Assembly: GCA_963804055.1 (NCBI GenBank)
Contig: CAWDOU010000001.1
Coordinates: 682,001-746,000 of the forward strand
DNA from: Bog-473 sp963804055
Lineage (GTDB): Bacteria > Actinomycetota > Acidimicrobiia > Acidimicrobiales > RAAP-2
Direction: 5' to 3'
Length of the DNA: 64,000 bases
The position numbers were made by a program, and so were the translations under genes. This document shows positions 41,682 through 49,703 of this stretch, in pieces (position 1 is the stretch's first letter; every line of letters starts with the position of its first letter). Below the pieces are notes generated by a model that saw nothing but the letters and a program-made list of their open reading frames with translations, had not been told where the DNA came from and ran no database searches.

Positions 41682-42968
41682 TCAGCGCGCCGGCGCCGGC
41701 GTGAAACTGCAGTCGAGGTGCTTGATGCCGTTGATGAAGGGTGACAGCAGCCGGTCCGGCTCGCCCACCGCCTCGATGTCGGGCAGGCGATCGAACAGGT
41801 GGCGGAACATGACGTCGATCTCCTGGCGGGCCAGGTGGGCCCCGAGGCAGAAGTGCGGGCCCGCCGCGCCGAAGCCGATGTGCGGGTTCGGGTCGCGCCG
41901 GACGTCGAACGTGAAGGGATCGGCGAAGATGTCCTCGTCGCGGTTGGCCGAGTTGTAGAACATGATGACCTTGTCGCCCTCGACCAGCTCGACGTCGCCG
42001 AGGACGGTGTCGGACGCCACGGTGCGGCGCATCCAGATGACGGGGGAGCCCCAGCGCACGATCTCGTCCACCCCGGTGGTGGCGATGCCCGCCGGGTCCG
42101 CCTGCCAGAGGGCCCGCTGCTCGGGGTAGGTGGTCATCGCCAACAAGCCATGGCTGATGGCATTGCGGGTGGTCTCGTTGCCCGCCACCACGAGCAGGAT
42201 GAAGAAAGCCGCCACCTCGGTGTCGGTCAGCGCCTCGCCGTCGACGTTGGTGTTGACGAGCGCCGAGGTCACGTCCTCCGTCGGATGCTCCCGCCGGTAG
42301 GTGGCCAGGTCGGTCATCAGCAGGTTGAGCTGTTGTGCCGCGTTCATGAAGGCGACCATGGGGTCCTCGCCGGGCTTCACGTATTCGGTGTCGCCCGCGG
42401 AGAGGATGACGTTCGACGCGTTGAACACGGTGTCGTAGTCGGCGGCGGCGATGCCCATCATGCCGCAGATGATCTCGAGCGGGAGCCGGGCCGCCACCTC
42501 GACCACGAAGTCGCAGCCACCCCTGTCCGCCACCCGGTCGATCACGTCGTCGGCCCTGAGCTCGATCTGGTCTTCGATCGACTTGATCATGCGCGGGTTG
42601 AAGGCAGCGGACACGATGCGCCGCAGACGTGCATGCCGCGGGTTGTCCATGTTGATCATGGAGCCGAAGAAGTCGAGCATCTCGTCCGGCATGTCGATGA
42701 TGGACGTGGCGCCGCGCCCCGACTGGAAGATCTCGGGGTGCCGGCTGGCCTCGGCGATGTGGGCGTGGCGGGTGAGCGCGTAGTAGCCCTTGCCCTTGGG
42801 GATGACGTAGCTCAGCGCCTCGGGGATCTCGGGCTCCTCGTAGAAGGGCATGGGGCGCTCACGTCGGAGCGTCTGGAAGGCCCCCTCCCGCTCGTCCCAG
42901 GGCCGGGCCCAGAACTCGGTGTCGGAGAGGTTGATCTCGTCAGGGGTCAGGACGGCGCGTGGTTCCAC
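41682..42968 (-). CDS. Cytochrome P450, CYP124/125/142-like
   Basis: 428 residues. Haem-ligand Cys374 in GFGAAGPHFCLGAHLARQE, I-helix VVAGNETTRNAISHG, K-helix DEIVRWGSP and NMDNPRHARLRRIVSAAF in the C-helix. The AGNETT I-helix and PHFCLG pattern resemble actinobacterial sterol/isoprenoid omega-hydroxylases. The ferredoxin at 39904 could serve it but is in another operon. The GTG at 42968 is the best start; TAGGGT eight bases upstream could be its -10. Confidence 0.9.
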   Translation of the reverse strand: MEPRAVLTPDEINLSDTEFWARPWDEREGAFQTLRRERPMPFYEEPEIPEALSYVIPKGKGYYALTRHAHIAEASRHPEIFQSGRGATSIIDMPDEMLDFFGSMINMDNPRHARLRRIVSAAFNPRMIKSIEDQIELRADDVIDRVADRGGCDFVVEVAARLPLEIICGMMGIAAADYDTVFNASNVILSAGDTEYVKPGEDPMVAFMNAAQQLNLLMTDLATYRREHPTEDVTSALVNTNVDGEALTDTEVAAFFILLVVAGNETTRNAISHGLLAMTTYPEQRALWQADPAGIATTGVDEIVRWGSPVIWMRRTVASDTVLGDVELVEGDKVIMFYNSANRDEDIFADPFTFDVRRDPNPHIGFGAAGPHFCLGAHLARQEIDVMFRHLFDRLPDIEAVGEPDRLLSPFINGIKHLDCSFTPAPAR

Positions 42969-42976
42969 GGACGGCC

Positions 42977-42998
42977 ACCCTACCCATGTCCCTACACT
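42977..42998. promoter_or_regulatory. Divergent promoter pair in a 36-bp gap
   Basis: Minus: TAGGGT (42982-42977), eight bases, GTG at 42968. Plus: TACACT (42993-42998), six bases, ATG at 43005. Both genes appear leaderless, and the -10 boxes are only 10 bp apart. Confidence 0.45.
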
Positions 42999-43004
42999 TC
43001 GACC

Positions 43005-44216
43005 ATGTGCGACACCCTGTGCGCCCCGGGCCGACGCGGCATGGTGTTCGCCAAGAATTCCGACCGCCCCCCGGGCGAGGTCCAAATTGCCTGGCCCTTC
43101 GGGCGGCGTTCCTCTGCCGGTTGCACGTTGCGCACGCAGTACCTCTCCATAGGCGACACGGGCGCGCACGCGACGCTCCTCTCCTGTCCGACCTGGCTGT
43201 GGGGCGCCGAACACGGAGTGAACGAGCACGGCGTCGCCATCGGAAACGAGCGTGTCAGCACGACGCATGACGCGGCGTCGGCCAAGCCCGCGCTGATCGG
43301 CATGGACATGGTGCGTCTCGGTCTCGAGCGCGCCCGCAGCGCGCCCGAGGCGGTCGACGTGATTGCGGGGCTCCTCGAGACCTACGGGCAAGGTGGCATC
43401 GCCGACGCCGTCCACCAGGGGGCCTACGACTCCTCCTTCCTCATCGCCGACCCGTCGCGGGCGTTCGTGCTCGAGACGGCTGGAGCGGACTACGCGGTCG
43501 CCCCGTTCCCCGCCGGCACGGCCATCTCCAACCGGATCATGCTCGGTACCGAATGGACGCGCGCGTCCGCCGGCCTCACGGCGGGCGATGACTTCGACCG
43601 GTTCCGCGACGCCAGGGAGGACACCGCGTTCGCCGACATCCGCCTGGCGGCCAGCCGCCGCTTCCTCGCCGCCACCGGTTCCGGCGGGCTCACCTCGGCC
43701 GCCACCGCGGCCCACCTGCGCGATCACGGGACGGGCCCGTGGGGTGCGCCGGGCGCCGACGGTCCCGTGGAGCCGCCACCGGCCGGTGTGAGCGCCGACG
43801 GCAGCGGCATCACCGTGTGCATGCACGTCCGGGACGCCGTGGTCACGACCTCGTCGATGATCGCGGAGCTGCCGTCCGATGTGGCCGACGGGGCGCCCGT
43901 GCGGGTGTTCATCGCAGCCGGGAGCCCGTGTACGAGCATTTACGTCCCCGCTTTCCCGCGGACGGCCGCCGGGCCGCCGCCCTTCGTGCCCCGGGAGCTC
44001 TCCGGCGAGGAGCTGTGGCACACCGCCGACACGCTGCGCCAGATGGTGGAGGCCGACCCGTCTGCGCTGCCGGCCATTCGTGAAAGGCTCCAGCCGGTCG
44101 AGGACGAGCTCTGGGCGGAGGCCGACGACGTGCTCGGGTACCCGTCGCGCTGGGCCGAGGTCGCGGAGTCGTGGGGCAACCGGGCCCTCGACGCGCTGCG
44201 GTCCTGCATCCCCTAA
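43005..44216 (+). CDS. C69-family peptidase (secernin/dipeptidase-like)
   Basis: 403 residues. The N-terminal MCDT gives the nucleophile Cys2 of Ntn hydrolases after Met removal, and VFAKNSDRPPGE follows as in secernins and dipeptidase A. WGAEHGVNEHGVAIGNE and a tetrad-like downstream region fit the fold. It probably cleaves small peptides or amides. The start is certain because Cys2 must be at the N-terminus. Confidence 0.88.
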   Translation: MCDTLCAPGRRGMVFAKNSDRPPGEVQIAWPFGRRSSAGCTLRTQYLSIGDTGAHATLLSCPTWLWGAEHGVNEHGVAIGNERVSTTHDAASAKPALIGMDMVRLGLERARSAPEAVDVIAGLLETYGQGGIADAVHQGAYDSSFLIADPSRAFVLETAGADYAVAPFPAGTAISNRIMLGTEWTRASAGLTAGDDFDRFRDAREDTAFADIRLAASRRFLAATGSGGLTSAATAAHLRDHGTGPWGAPGADGPVEPPPAGVSADGSGITVCMHVRDAVVTTSSMIAELPSDVADGAPVRVFIAAGSPCTSIYVPAFPRTAAGPPPFVPRELSGEELWHTADTLRQMVEADPSALPAIRERLQPVEDELWAEADDVLGYPSRWAEVAESWGNRALDALRSCIP

Positions 44217-44234
44217 TCGGCCCTGACACGGCGA

Positions 44235-44240
44235 TACGCT
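44235..44240 (+). promoter_or_regulatory. Possible -10 of the HdeD gene
   Basis: TACGCT fits TANNNT and lies 46 bp before the ATG at 44287; GGGGGA sits near the start codon. Confidence 0.28.
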
Positions 44241-44286
44241 GCGCGTACACGCCCGTGTGTGCTCTTTACTCGCCTAGGGGGATGCC

Positions 44287-44886
44287 ATGACCAACGTACT
44301 CACCGAGGACGAGATCGCCGTCGGCGATGTCGTCAGCACCCAGCTGGAGAAGATGTGGGGCTGGTATCTGGCCGGCGGCATCATCGCCATGATCTTCGGC
44401 TTCTTCGTCATCAGCTACCGGCACGCCAGCGTCTACGCCATCGTGTACCTCGCCAGCGGGTTCTTCATCGCCGGCGGGTTGTTGGAGCTCATCGGCGGCC
44501 TGCGGGCCGTGCGACAACGCTGGCCGCTGATCATCTTCGGCCTGATCTGGATCGGTGCGGGCATCGTCGGCTTCGTCTGGCCGCACATCACCATCTTCAT
44601 CGTGGCGATCCTGGTCGGATGGGGCTTCCTGGTGCTCGGGATCTTCGACATCGTCAACTCCATCCGCTACCACTACCTGCCCTATTGGTGGGCCTATCTG
44701 ATCCGCGGCATCATCGCCGTCGCCATCGGCTTCCTGTGCATCCGGCACCCCGGCGCCCCGTTGACTGCCCTGGTCGTCCTCATCGGGATCGGCGCCATCC
44801 TCTTCGGCGCCGTCGAGCTCATCGGAGCCTTCTCGGCCCGTCACGCCACGAAGCACTGGGAGGCCTTCAAGGCCCAGGCGCACTGA
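44287..44886 (+). CDS. HdeD/DUF308 family membrane protein
   Basis: 199 residues with six hydrophobic helices in three similar pairs (for example GWYLAGGIIAMIFGFFVI, LIIFGLIWIGAGIVGFVW, AYLIRGIIAVAIGFLCI). This matches HdeD-type acid-resistance membrane proteins; the biochemical role is unknown. The next gene begins 18 bp later. Confidence 0.85.
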   Translation: MTNVLTEDEIAVGDVVSTQLEKMWGWYLAGGIIAMIFGFFVISYRHASVYAIVYLASGFFIAGGLLELIGGLRAVRQRWPLIIFGLIWIGAGIVGFVWPHITIFIVAILVGWGFLVLGIFDIVNSIRYHYLPYWWAYLIRGIIAVAIGFLCIRHPGAPLTALVVLIGIGAILFGAVELIGAFSARHATKHWEAFKAQAH

Positions 44887-44904
44887 GCGCGACGGGGAGC
44901 GGCG

Positions 44905-45789
44905 GTGCGACTGGCCACCTTCTCCCTGGCGGACGGGCGTCCGCGCCCAGGTCTGGTCATCGGTGAGCAGATCATCGACCTGAGCGACGCCGTGACCGGA
45001 TTGCCGGCCACCATGGCCGGTCTGCTGGCGCTCGGGCAGGAGGGTCTGGAGCGAGCCCGGGCCGCGGCGACGGGCCCCGCCGCCAGGCACGACCTCGCGA
45101 CGGTGCGCCGCCACGCGCCGGTGCCCGACCCGCCCGCCATCCTCGCCATCGGTATGAACTACCGCGCCCACGTGGCCGAAATGGGCCGCGAGCCCCCCGA
45201 GTGGCAGTACTGGTTCAACAAGCAGCGCACCGCCATCGCCGGGCCGGGCGATCCCATCGTGCTGCCGTCCGTCTCCGACATGGTCGACTACGAGGGGGAG
45301 CTCGCGCTCGTCATCGGCCCGCGTTGCCAGCACATTCCGGCGGCGCGGGCACTCGAAGTGGTCGCCGGGTTCACGATCATCAACGATGTGAGCGCGCGGG
45401 ACTGGCAGTGGCGGACACCGACATTCACCATGGGGAAGTCCTTCGACAGCCACGCGCCGTGCGGTCCCGAGCTGGTGACGGGTGACGAGCTCGGCGATCC
45501 GGGCGCGCTGGCCATCCGCACCTGGGTGAACGGGGAGCTCCGCCAGGACTCGACCACCGCGGACCTGATCTTCGGCGTGGCCGACATGATCGAGTACCTC
45601 ACCACGGCGTTCCCGCTCGAGCCCGGCACCATCATCGCCACCGGCACACCGGCCGGCGTGGGCGCCGGGTTCGACCCACCGCGCTTCCTGGCCGACGGGG
45701 ACACGGTGCGCATCAGCATCGAGGGGATCGGCGAGTTGTCCAACCCGGTGGTGCGGGGCGGTACACCCCGGCCCGTCGGTCTCGCCTGA
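44905..45789 (+). CDS. Fumarylacetoacetate hydrolase family protein
   Basis: 294 residues. The C-terminal FAH fold shows AIGMNYRAHVAEMG, the metal-binding VDYEGELALVIG, NDVSARDWQW, and GTIIATGTPAGVGAGF. Members hydrolyse or decarboxylate beta-diketo acids in aromatic catabolism. The GTG at 44905 follows closely after the HdeD gene, so they may be cotranscribed. Confidence 0.88.
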   Translation: MRLATFSLADGRPRPGLVIGEQIIDLSDAVTGLPATMAGLLALGQEGLERARAAATGPAARHDLATVRRHAPVPDPPAILAIGMNYRAHVAEMGREPPEWQYWFNKQRTAIAGPGDPIVLPSVSDMVDYEGELALVIGPRCQHIPAARALEVVAGFTIINDVSARDWQWRTPTFTMGKSFDSHAPCGPELVTGDELGDPGALAIRTWVNGELRQDSTTADLIFGVADMIEYLTTAFPLEPGTIIATGTPAGVGAGFDPPRFLADGDTVRISIEGIGELSNPVVRGGTPRPVGLA

Positions 45790-45835
45790 TCTGCCGTCCC
45801 GGCGCCTCCGGCGCACGGCCGGTCCGTGGGCACGG

Positions 45836-45841
45836 CACAAT
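45836..45841 (+). promoter_or_regulatory. Possible -10 of the NifU-like gene
   Basis: CACAAT is followed by six bases (GGAGGG) and the GTG at 45848. It has one mismatch to TANNNT; the intervening bases could also act as a ribosome site. Confidence 0.25.
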
Positions 45842-45847
45842 GGAGGG

Positions 45848-46183
45848 GTGCCGGATACCGAATCCCAGCTGAGCGATGCCGAGCGGGCCGATCGCCTGGA
45901 CAAGCTCCAGGGGATCATGGACCTGATGCGGCCCGCCGTGCAGGCCGACGGGGGGGACCTGGTCCTGGTCCGGGCCGATGTCGAGAGCGGGGTCGTCGAG
46001 GTCCAGCTCCAGGGGGCGTGCAGCTCGTGCGCCATCAGCTCGGCCACACTGTCCGGTGGTGTGGAGCGGATCCTCCGGGAGCGTCTGGCATGGGTGACCG
46101 AGGTCGTGGGTGGGGTCGACGACTCCTTGAGCCTCGACGAGAGCGCTGCACTCGGATCGGGCGGCTACGTCCCGAGCATCTGA
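45848..46183 (+). CDS. NifU C-terminal-domain Fe-S carrier protein
   Basis: 111 residues. The domain LRPAVQADGGDLVLV...GACSSCAISSATL contains the CxxC that carries a transient [4Fe-4S] cluster. It delivers Fe-S clusters to apo-proteins; users nearby include the NuoF-like protein and ferredoxin. No other suf or isc genes are in the window. Confidence 0.9.
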   Translation: MPDTESQLSDAERADRLDKLQGIMDLMRPAVQADGGDLVLVRADVESGVVEVQLQGACSSCAISSATLSGGVERILRERLAWVTEVVGGVDDSLSLDESAALGSGGYVPSI

Positions 46184-46203
46184 ATCTCCGAGGGAGGAAC
46201 GGC

Positions 46204-46623
46204 TCAGGCCGGGTGGACCAGCTCCTGGGCGACCGGGGACATCACCGCGCCGAACTCGGTCACGAGTGACAGCAGGAGGTCATCGACCGAAATGATCCCG
46301 GCCAGCTCCGTGTCCTCGAGCACCGGGAGGCGCCGGGCGCTGGCGGTCTTGAACACGGTGAAGGCGGCAAAGACGTCATCGGAGCCCTGAATCGTGACGG
46401 GGTCGGCGGTCATGACGGCTTCGACGGGAGTCGAAGCCGGCTTTCCCTCCCCGACGCCGCGCACGGTGATGTCGCGGTCCGTCACGATCCCGACGAGACG
46501 GTCACCGTCGACGACGAGCAGGGACCCGACCCGGTGGCTCCCCAGCAGCTGTCCCGCCTCCTCCAGGCTGCATCCCGGAGGGACGGTCACCGGTGCCGAC
46601 CGCAGGCACTCTCTCACCAGCAT
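46204..46623 (-). CDS. Two-CBS-domain protein
   Basis: 139 residues, two CBS domains (about 10-60 and 70-125) with HRVGSLLVVDGDRLVGIVTDRDI and RRLPVLEDTELAGIISVDDL. Such Bateman modules bind adenosyl nucleotides and act as energy sensors. No effector domain is fused. Convergent with the NifU-like gene. Confidence 0.9.
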   Translation of the reverse strand: MLVRECLRSAPVTVPPGCSLEEAGQLLGSHRVGSLLVVDGDRLVGIVTDRDITVRGVGEGKPASTPVEAVMTADPVTIQGSDDVFAAFTVFKTASARRLPVLEDTELAGIISVDDLLLSLVTEFGAVMSPVAQELVHPA

Positions 46624-46723
46624 GGCTGTTCACCCCGTTCGCTGTATCCGACGCGTCGTCGTCCCCGCCCACAGTAGGGGAAATGGGCGTGCCCAACCGG
46701 AGCCCCGCGGCTGCGCCCAGGCG

Positions 46724-47950
46724 CTACTGAGGCTTCGGCTCCTTCGGCAGTCCCAGCACCCGTTCGCCCACGATGTTGCGCTGGATCTCGGCGGAGCCTC
46801 CCCAGATCGTCTCCGAGCGGGAGAAGAAGAAGAGCGACTGCAGGTTGTTGACGGGGTAGCCCGCCCGGGCCCGGCGAGCTCCGGGGAGGAGCGCGTCGGA
46901 GAAGTTGTCGCCCTGGAGAACCTGGCCGTCCATGCCCAGGATGTCCATGGCCAGCAGCATCGTGGCCTGGTGCGCCTCCGACCAGAACATCTTGTTGCAG
47001 GCGCCGAGCGCAGCCGTCGTGTGGGTGCCGTTGAGGACGTCGGTCAATGTGCGGTAGCCGTTGATCTGCATGATCTTGATGTTCGACCACGACCGCGCCA
47101 GGCGTTGGCGGATCAGCGGATCCTTGGTGCGTCCCCGCGCCCGTGCCTCGGCCAGGATCTGATCGAATTCCTTCTGGAACCGTCGGTGTCCGGTCGTCGA
47201 CGACGTGCCGCGCTCGAAGCCGAGGGTCGTCATGGCGACCTTCCACCCGTTGTTCACGCCGCCGATGACGTTGTCCTTCGGGCACCGCACGTTGGTGAAG
47301 AAGACCTCGTTGAACTCCGCCGAACCGTCGATCTGCTCAATCGGCCGCACCTCGACCCCGGGCTGCTTCATGGGGACGAGGAGATAGGAGATGCCGGCGT
47401 GCTTCGGCGCATCGGGGTCGGTGCGGGCGAGCAGGAAGATGAAGTCGGCGTAGTGCGCCTGCGTCGTCCAGACCTTCTGTCCGTTGATCACCCACTCATC
47501 GCCGTCGAGCTCGGCGCGTGTCGTGAGGCCGGCCAGGTCCGAGCCCGCGTCGGGTTCGCTGAACCCCTGGCACCAGGCGATCTCGCCCTTCAGGATCCCG
47601 GGGATGAACTGCTGCTTCTGCTCTTCGGTGCCCCACTGCAGGATGGTCGGACCAACGAGGGTGTCCCCGAAGAAGTCGGCGCGTAACGGCGCACCAGCGC
47701 GTGCGAACTCCTCGTTCAACACGACTTGTTCCAGCAGGCTCAAGCCCTTGCCGCCGTACTCGGTCGGCCAGCTGGCGCAGATCCACCCGCCGGCGAACAG
47801 CTTGGCCGTCCACTCCTCGTTGAAGGCCTTGCGCTCCTCGGGCGTCATGGTGAAATCGGCCCCGCCCCAGCCGTCGGGCAGGTTCTCCCTGAGCCAACCA
47901 GCGATCTCGGTCCTGAATTGCTCGGCTTCGGGTGGGTACAACAGGTCCAT
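46724..47950 (-). CDS. Acyl-CoA dehydrogenase family protein
   Basis: 408 residues. FAD/substrate segments WCQGFSEPDAGSDLAGL and VWTTQAHYADF, then the C-terminal helical domain with SETIWGGSAEIQRNIVGERVLGLP. It introduces an alpha-beta double bond in an acyl-CoA. Actinobacteria carry many such FadE proteins, several acting as heteromers on sterol-derived CoAs; substrate unknown. The ATG at 47950 is the first canonical start. Confidence 0.92.
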   Translation of the reverse strand: MDLLYPPEAEQFRTEIAGWLRENLPDGWGGADFTMTPEERKAFNEEWTAKLFAGGWICASWPTEYGGKGLSLLEQVVLNEEFARAGAPLRADFFGDTLVGPTILQWGTEEQKQQFIPGILKGEIAWCQGFSEPDAGSDLAGLTTRAELDGDEWVINGQKVWTTQAHYADFIFLLARTDPDAPKHAGISYLLVPMKQPGVEVRPIEQIDGSAEFNEVFFTNVRCPKDNVIGGVNNGWKVAMTTLGFERGTSSTTGHRRFQKEFDQILAEARARGRTKDPLIRQRLARSWSNIKIMQINGYRTLTDVLNGTHTTAALGACNKMFWSEAHQATMLLAMDILGMDGQVLQGDNFSDALLPGARRARAGYPVNNLQSLFFFSRSETIWGGSAEIQRNIVGERVLGLPKEPKPQ

Positions 47951-48022
47951 GACAGGCACGGTACCCGTCTCACCCGGCCCCCGGCGACCGAGTGAGGGCC
48001 CGGTGGGGTGGGTAGAGGTCGG

Positions 48023-48028
48023 TAAGAT
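48023..48028 (+). promoter_or_regulatory. -10 element of the long-leader transport operon
   Basis: TAAGAT matches TANNNT. Transcription from about 48035 would give a leader of about 255 nt before the ATG at 48291. Confidence 0.4.
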
Positions 48029-48035
48029 ATCCGCC

Positions 48036-48290
48036 GGGAATGTTGGCGTGATCCCTCCCGCACAGGGACGACGGAGAAGGAGGTGCGGCCATGTCGAGGG
48101 GCGAACCCCCCAGTAGAACAGCCGGCGCATGCCCCACTCCGTGCCGCAGCTGATCCACGCACCATGAGCCTGACCTGAGCCCGCAACGGGGGAGGGCATG
48201 GGGGTAGTCGCCTTTCGCTGATCCTCCGGCGGCCCGCGCCGCCGGACGTCCGATCCGAACTCCACCGAGGACGCCACAGGAGGTAGCTCC
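48036..48290 (+). promoter_or_regulatory. Long structured 5' leader of the MgtE-N/NRAMP-like operon
   Basis: Contains a possible leader peptide, a GGGG-CGAA-CCCC hairpin inside it, and a perfect 9-bp hairpin (48225-48233 with 48238-48246) 45 nt before the start codon. Known M-box and yybP-ykoY (Mn2+) riboswitch cores were not recognised. A leader of this length in front of metal transport genes suggests post-transcriptional control. Confidence 0.45.
48091..48153 (+). CDS. Possible leader peptide, 20 residues, Pro/Cys-containing
   Basis: ATG 48091 lies five bases after AAGGAGGTG, one of the best ribosome sites in the window. The peptide starts MSRGEPPSR and ends CPTPCRS. Acidic residues next to prolines (here GEPP) are the feature by which Mg2+-sensing leader peptides such as mgtL stall or destabilise ribosomes at low Mg2+. 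It sits in the leader of a probable Mg2+ transport operon. Confidence 0.35.
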   Translation: MSRGEPPSRTAGACPTPCRS

Positions 48291-49703
48291 ATGGCCACGC
48301 CGCCGCCGCCGACGAGCGCGCCGAGCCGCTCACGTTTGATTCCGGGCCGCTCCCGCGACGCAGAACGCCCGCCCCACCAGCGCCGCCGCCGGACGCGCCG
48401 CATCCTCGCGTCCGAGGGCGTGTTCGACTCCATCGTGTCGTTGGCCGGCCTGCTCGGCCGCCCGGTCCGGAACCAGACGGGCCAGGAGATCGGTCGCCTC
48501 GATGACGTTGTCGCCCGCTGGGCGGACGGACAGACCTACCCGCCGGTGAGCGGACTGGTCATCCGCGTCGGGCGCCGGCTCGCGTTCGTCCCGGCCTCCG
48601 CCATCGACCGGATCGGCCACGCCGAGGTGATCCTCCGCTCGGCCCGGCTCGACCTGCGCGACGTCATCCGCCGCTCGGGCGAGGTGCTGCTGGCCAAGGA
48701 CGTCCTCGATCATCAGCTCGTGGACGTCGAAGGGGTCCAGGTCATCCGCGCCGCCGACCTCTACCTGGCCGAGGTGATCGGCCGCATCCGTCTGGTCGGC
48801 GCCGACGTGTCGAACGCGACTCTCCTGCGCCGGCTGGGCCCGCGCCGGTGGCGCCCGCGTCCCACACCGGACCGGGTCATCGACTGGGCCGCCATTCAGC
48901 CCTTCACCGAGGGGCCCAAGGACGTGAGCGGCGCGGCGACGCACGTGCGCCTCAAGACGACGAACGAAGGCCTGCACCGCTTGCGGCCCGGCGAGCTCGC
49001 GGACCTGTTGGAGGACCTGCGGCGTGACGAGCGGCGCGAGCTGCTGTCCGCGTTGGGGCCGGACGAGGCGGCTGACGCTCTCGAGGAGATGCAGCCCGAG
49101 GACCTGGAGCAACTCCTGCGCGAATCGGATCCGGTCGAGGCGGGTCGCCTGGTGGCGGCCATGGAGCCCGACGAGGCGGTCGACGCCCTGCGCGACCTCC
49201 CCCTCGCCGTGCGGGGTGAGGTGCTGCGCCACATCCCCGCCGTGACCGCGCTCGCGCTGCGCGAGCTGCTGGGCTACGAAGAGGACGAGGCCGGCGGCAT
49301 CATGACGACGGCGCTGGTCACGGCCAAGTCGGGTGAGAAGGTCAAGAAGGTCGTCGACCGGCTCTCCGAGGCCCGGGCGCACGGAGCCGACCTCGATGCG
49401 GTCGCGGTCGTCGACGACGACGGCCGCCTTCTCGGCGACGTCTCCGTTCTCGACATCCTGCTGGCGTTGCGGGCATCTACCGACACGCGCATGTCGGCGC
49501 TCCTGGGCGACGAAGATGTGGTGACCGTCAGCCCGCACACCTCGGCCAACGAAGCGGCCGCGCAGCTCGTTGAGGCGCGCCGCCATTCCATGGTCGTCGT
49601 CGACGACGACGGGTGCCCCATCGGACGCATCCTGGCCGACGACGTGCTCGACGTACTGGTGCCGACCAAGGGGCGCTTCCACTTTCCACGCCTTCTGTCA
49701 TGA
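48291..49703 (+). CDS. PRC-barrel/MgtE-N/CBS protein (magnesium-transporter regulatory modules without the pore)
   Basis: 470 residues. After a basic, Pro-rich start come PRC-barrel-like segments (LLGRPVRNQTGQEIGRLDDV; repeated near 135-165), an MgtE N superhelical domain (about 240-345, LEDLRRDERRELLSALGPDEAADALEEM in part) and two CBS domains (about 350-465). The membrane channel domain of MgtE is lacking. In MgtE these modules sense cytosolic Mg2+. The stop overlaps the transporter start (ATGA), so it probably gates or senses for that transporter. AGGAGG precedes the ATG. Confidence 0.85.
   Translation: MATPPPPTSAPSRSRLIPGRSRDAERPPHQRRRRTRRILASEGVFDSIVSLAGLLGRPVRNQTGQEIGRLDDVVARWADGQTYPPVSGLVIRVGRRLAFVPASAIDRIGHAEVILRSARLDLRDVIRRSGEVLLAKDVLDHQLVDVEGVQVIRAADLYLAEVIGRIRLVGADVSNATLLRRLGPRRWRPRPTPDRVIDWAAIQPFTEGPKDVSGAATHVRLKTTNEGLHRLRPGELADLLEDLRRDERRELLSALGPDEAADALEEMQPEDLEQLLRESDPVEAGRLVAAMEPDEAVDALRDLPLAVRGEVLRHIPAVTALALRELLGYEEDEAGGIMTTALVTAKSGEKVKKVVDRLSEARAHGADLDAVAVVDDDGRLLGDVSVLDILLALRASTDTRMSALLGDEDVVTVSPHTSANEAAAQLVEARRHSMVVVDDDGCPIGRILADDVLDVLVPTKGRFHFPRLLS

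Noticed and set aside
48036..48290. M-box or yybP-ykoY riboswitch
   Set aside because: The context suits a metal riboswitch, but the conserved cores of both classes (for example GTTAGGTGAGGCTCC) are missing.
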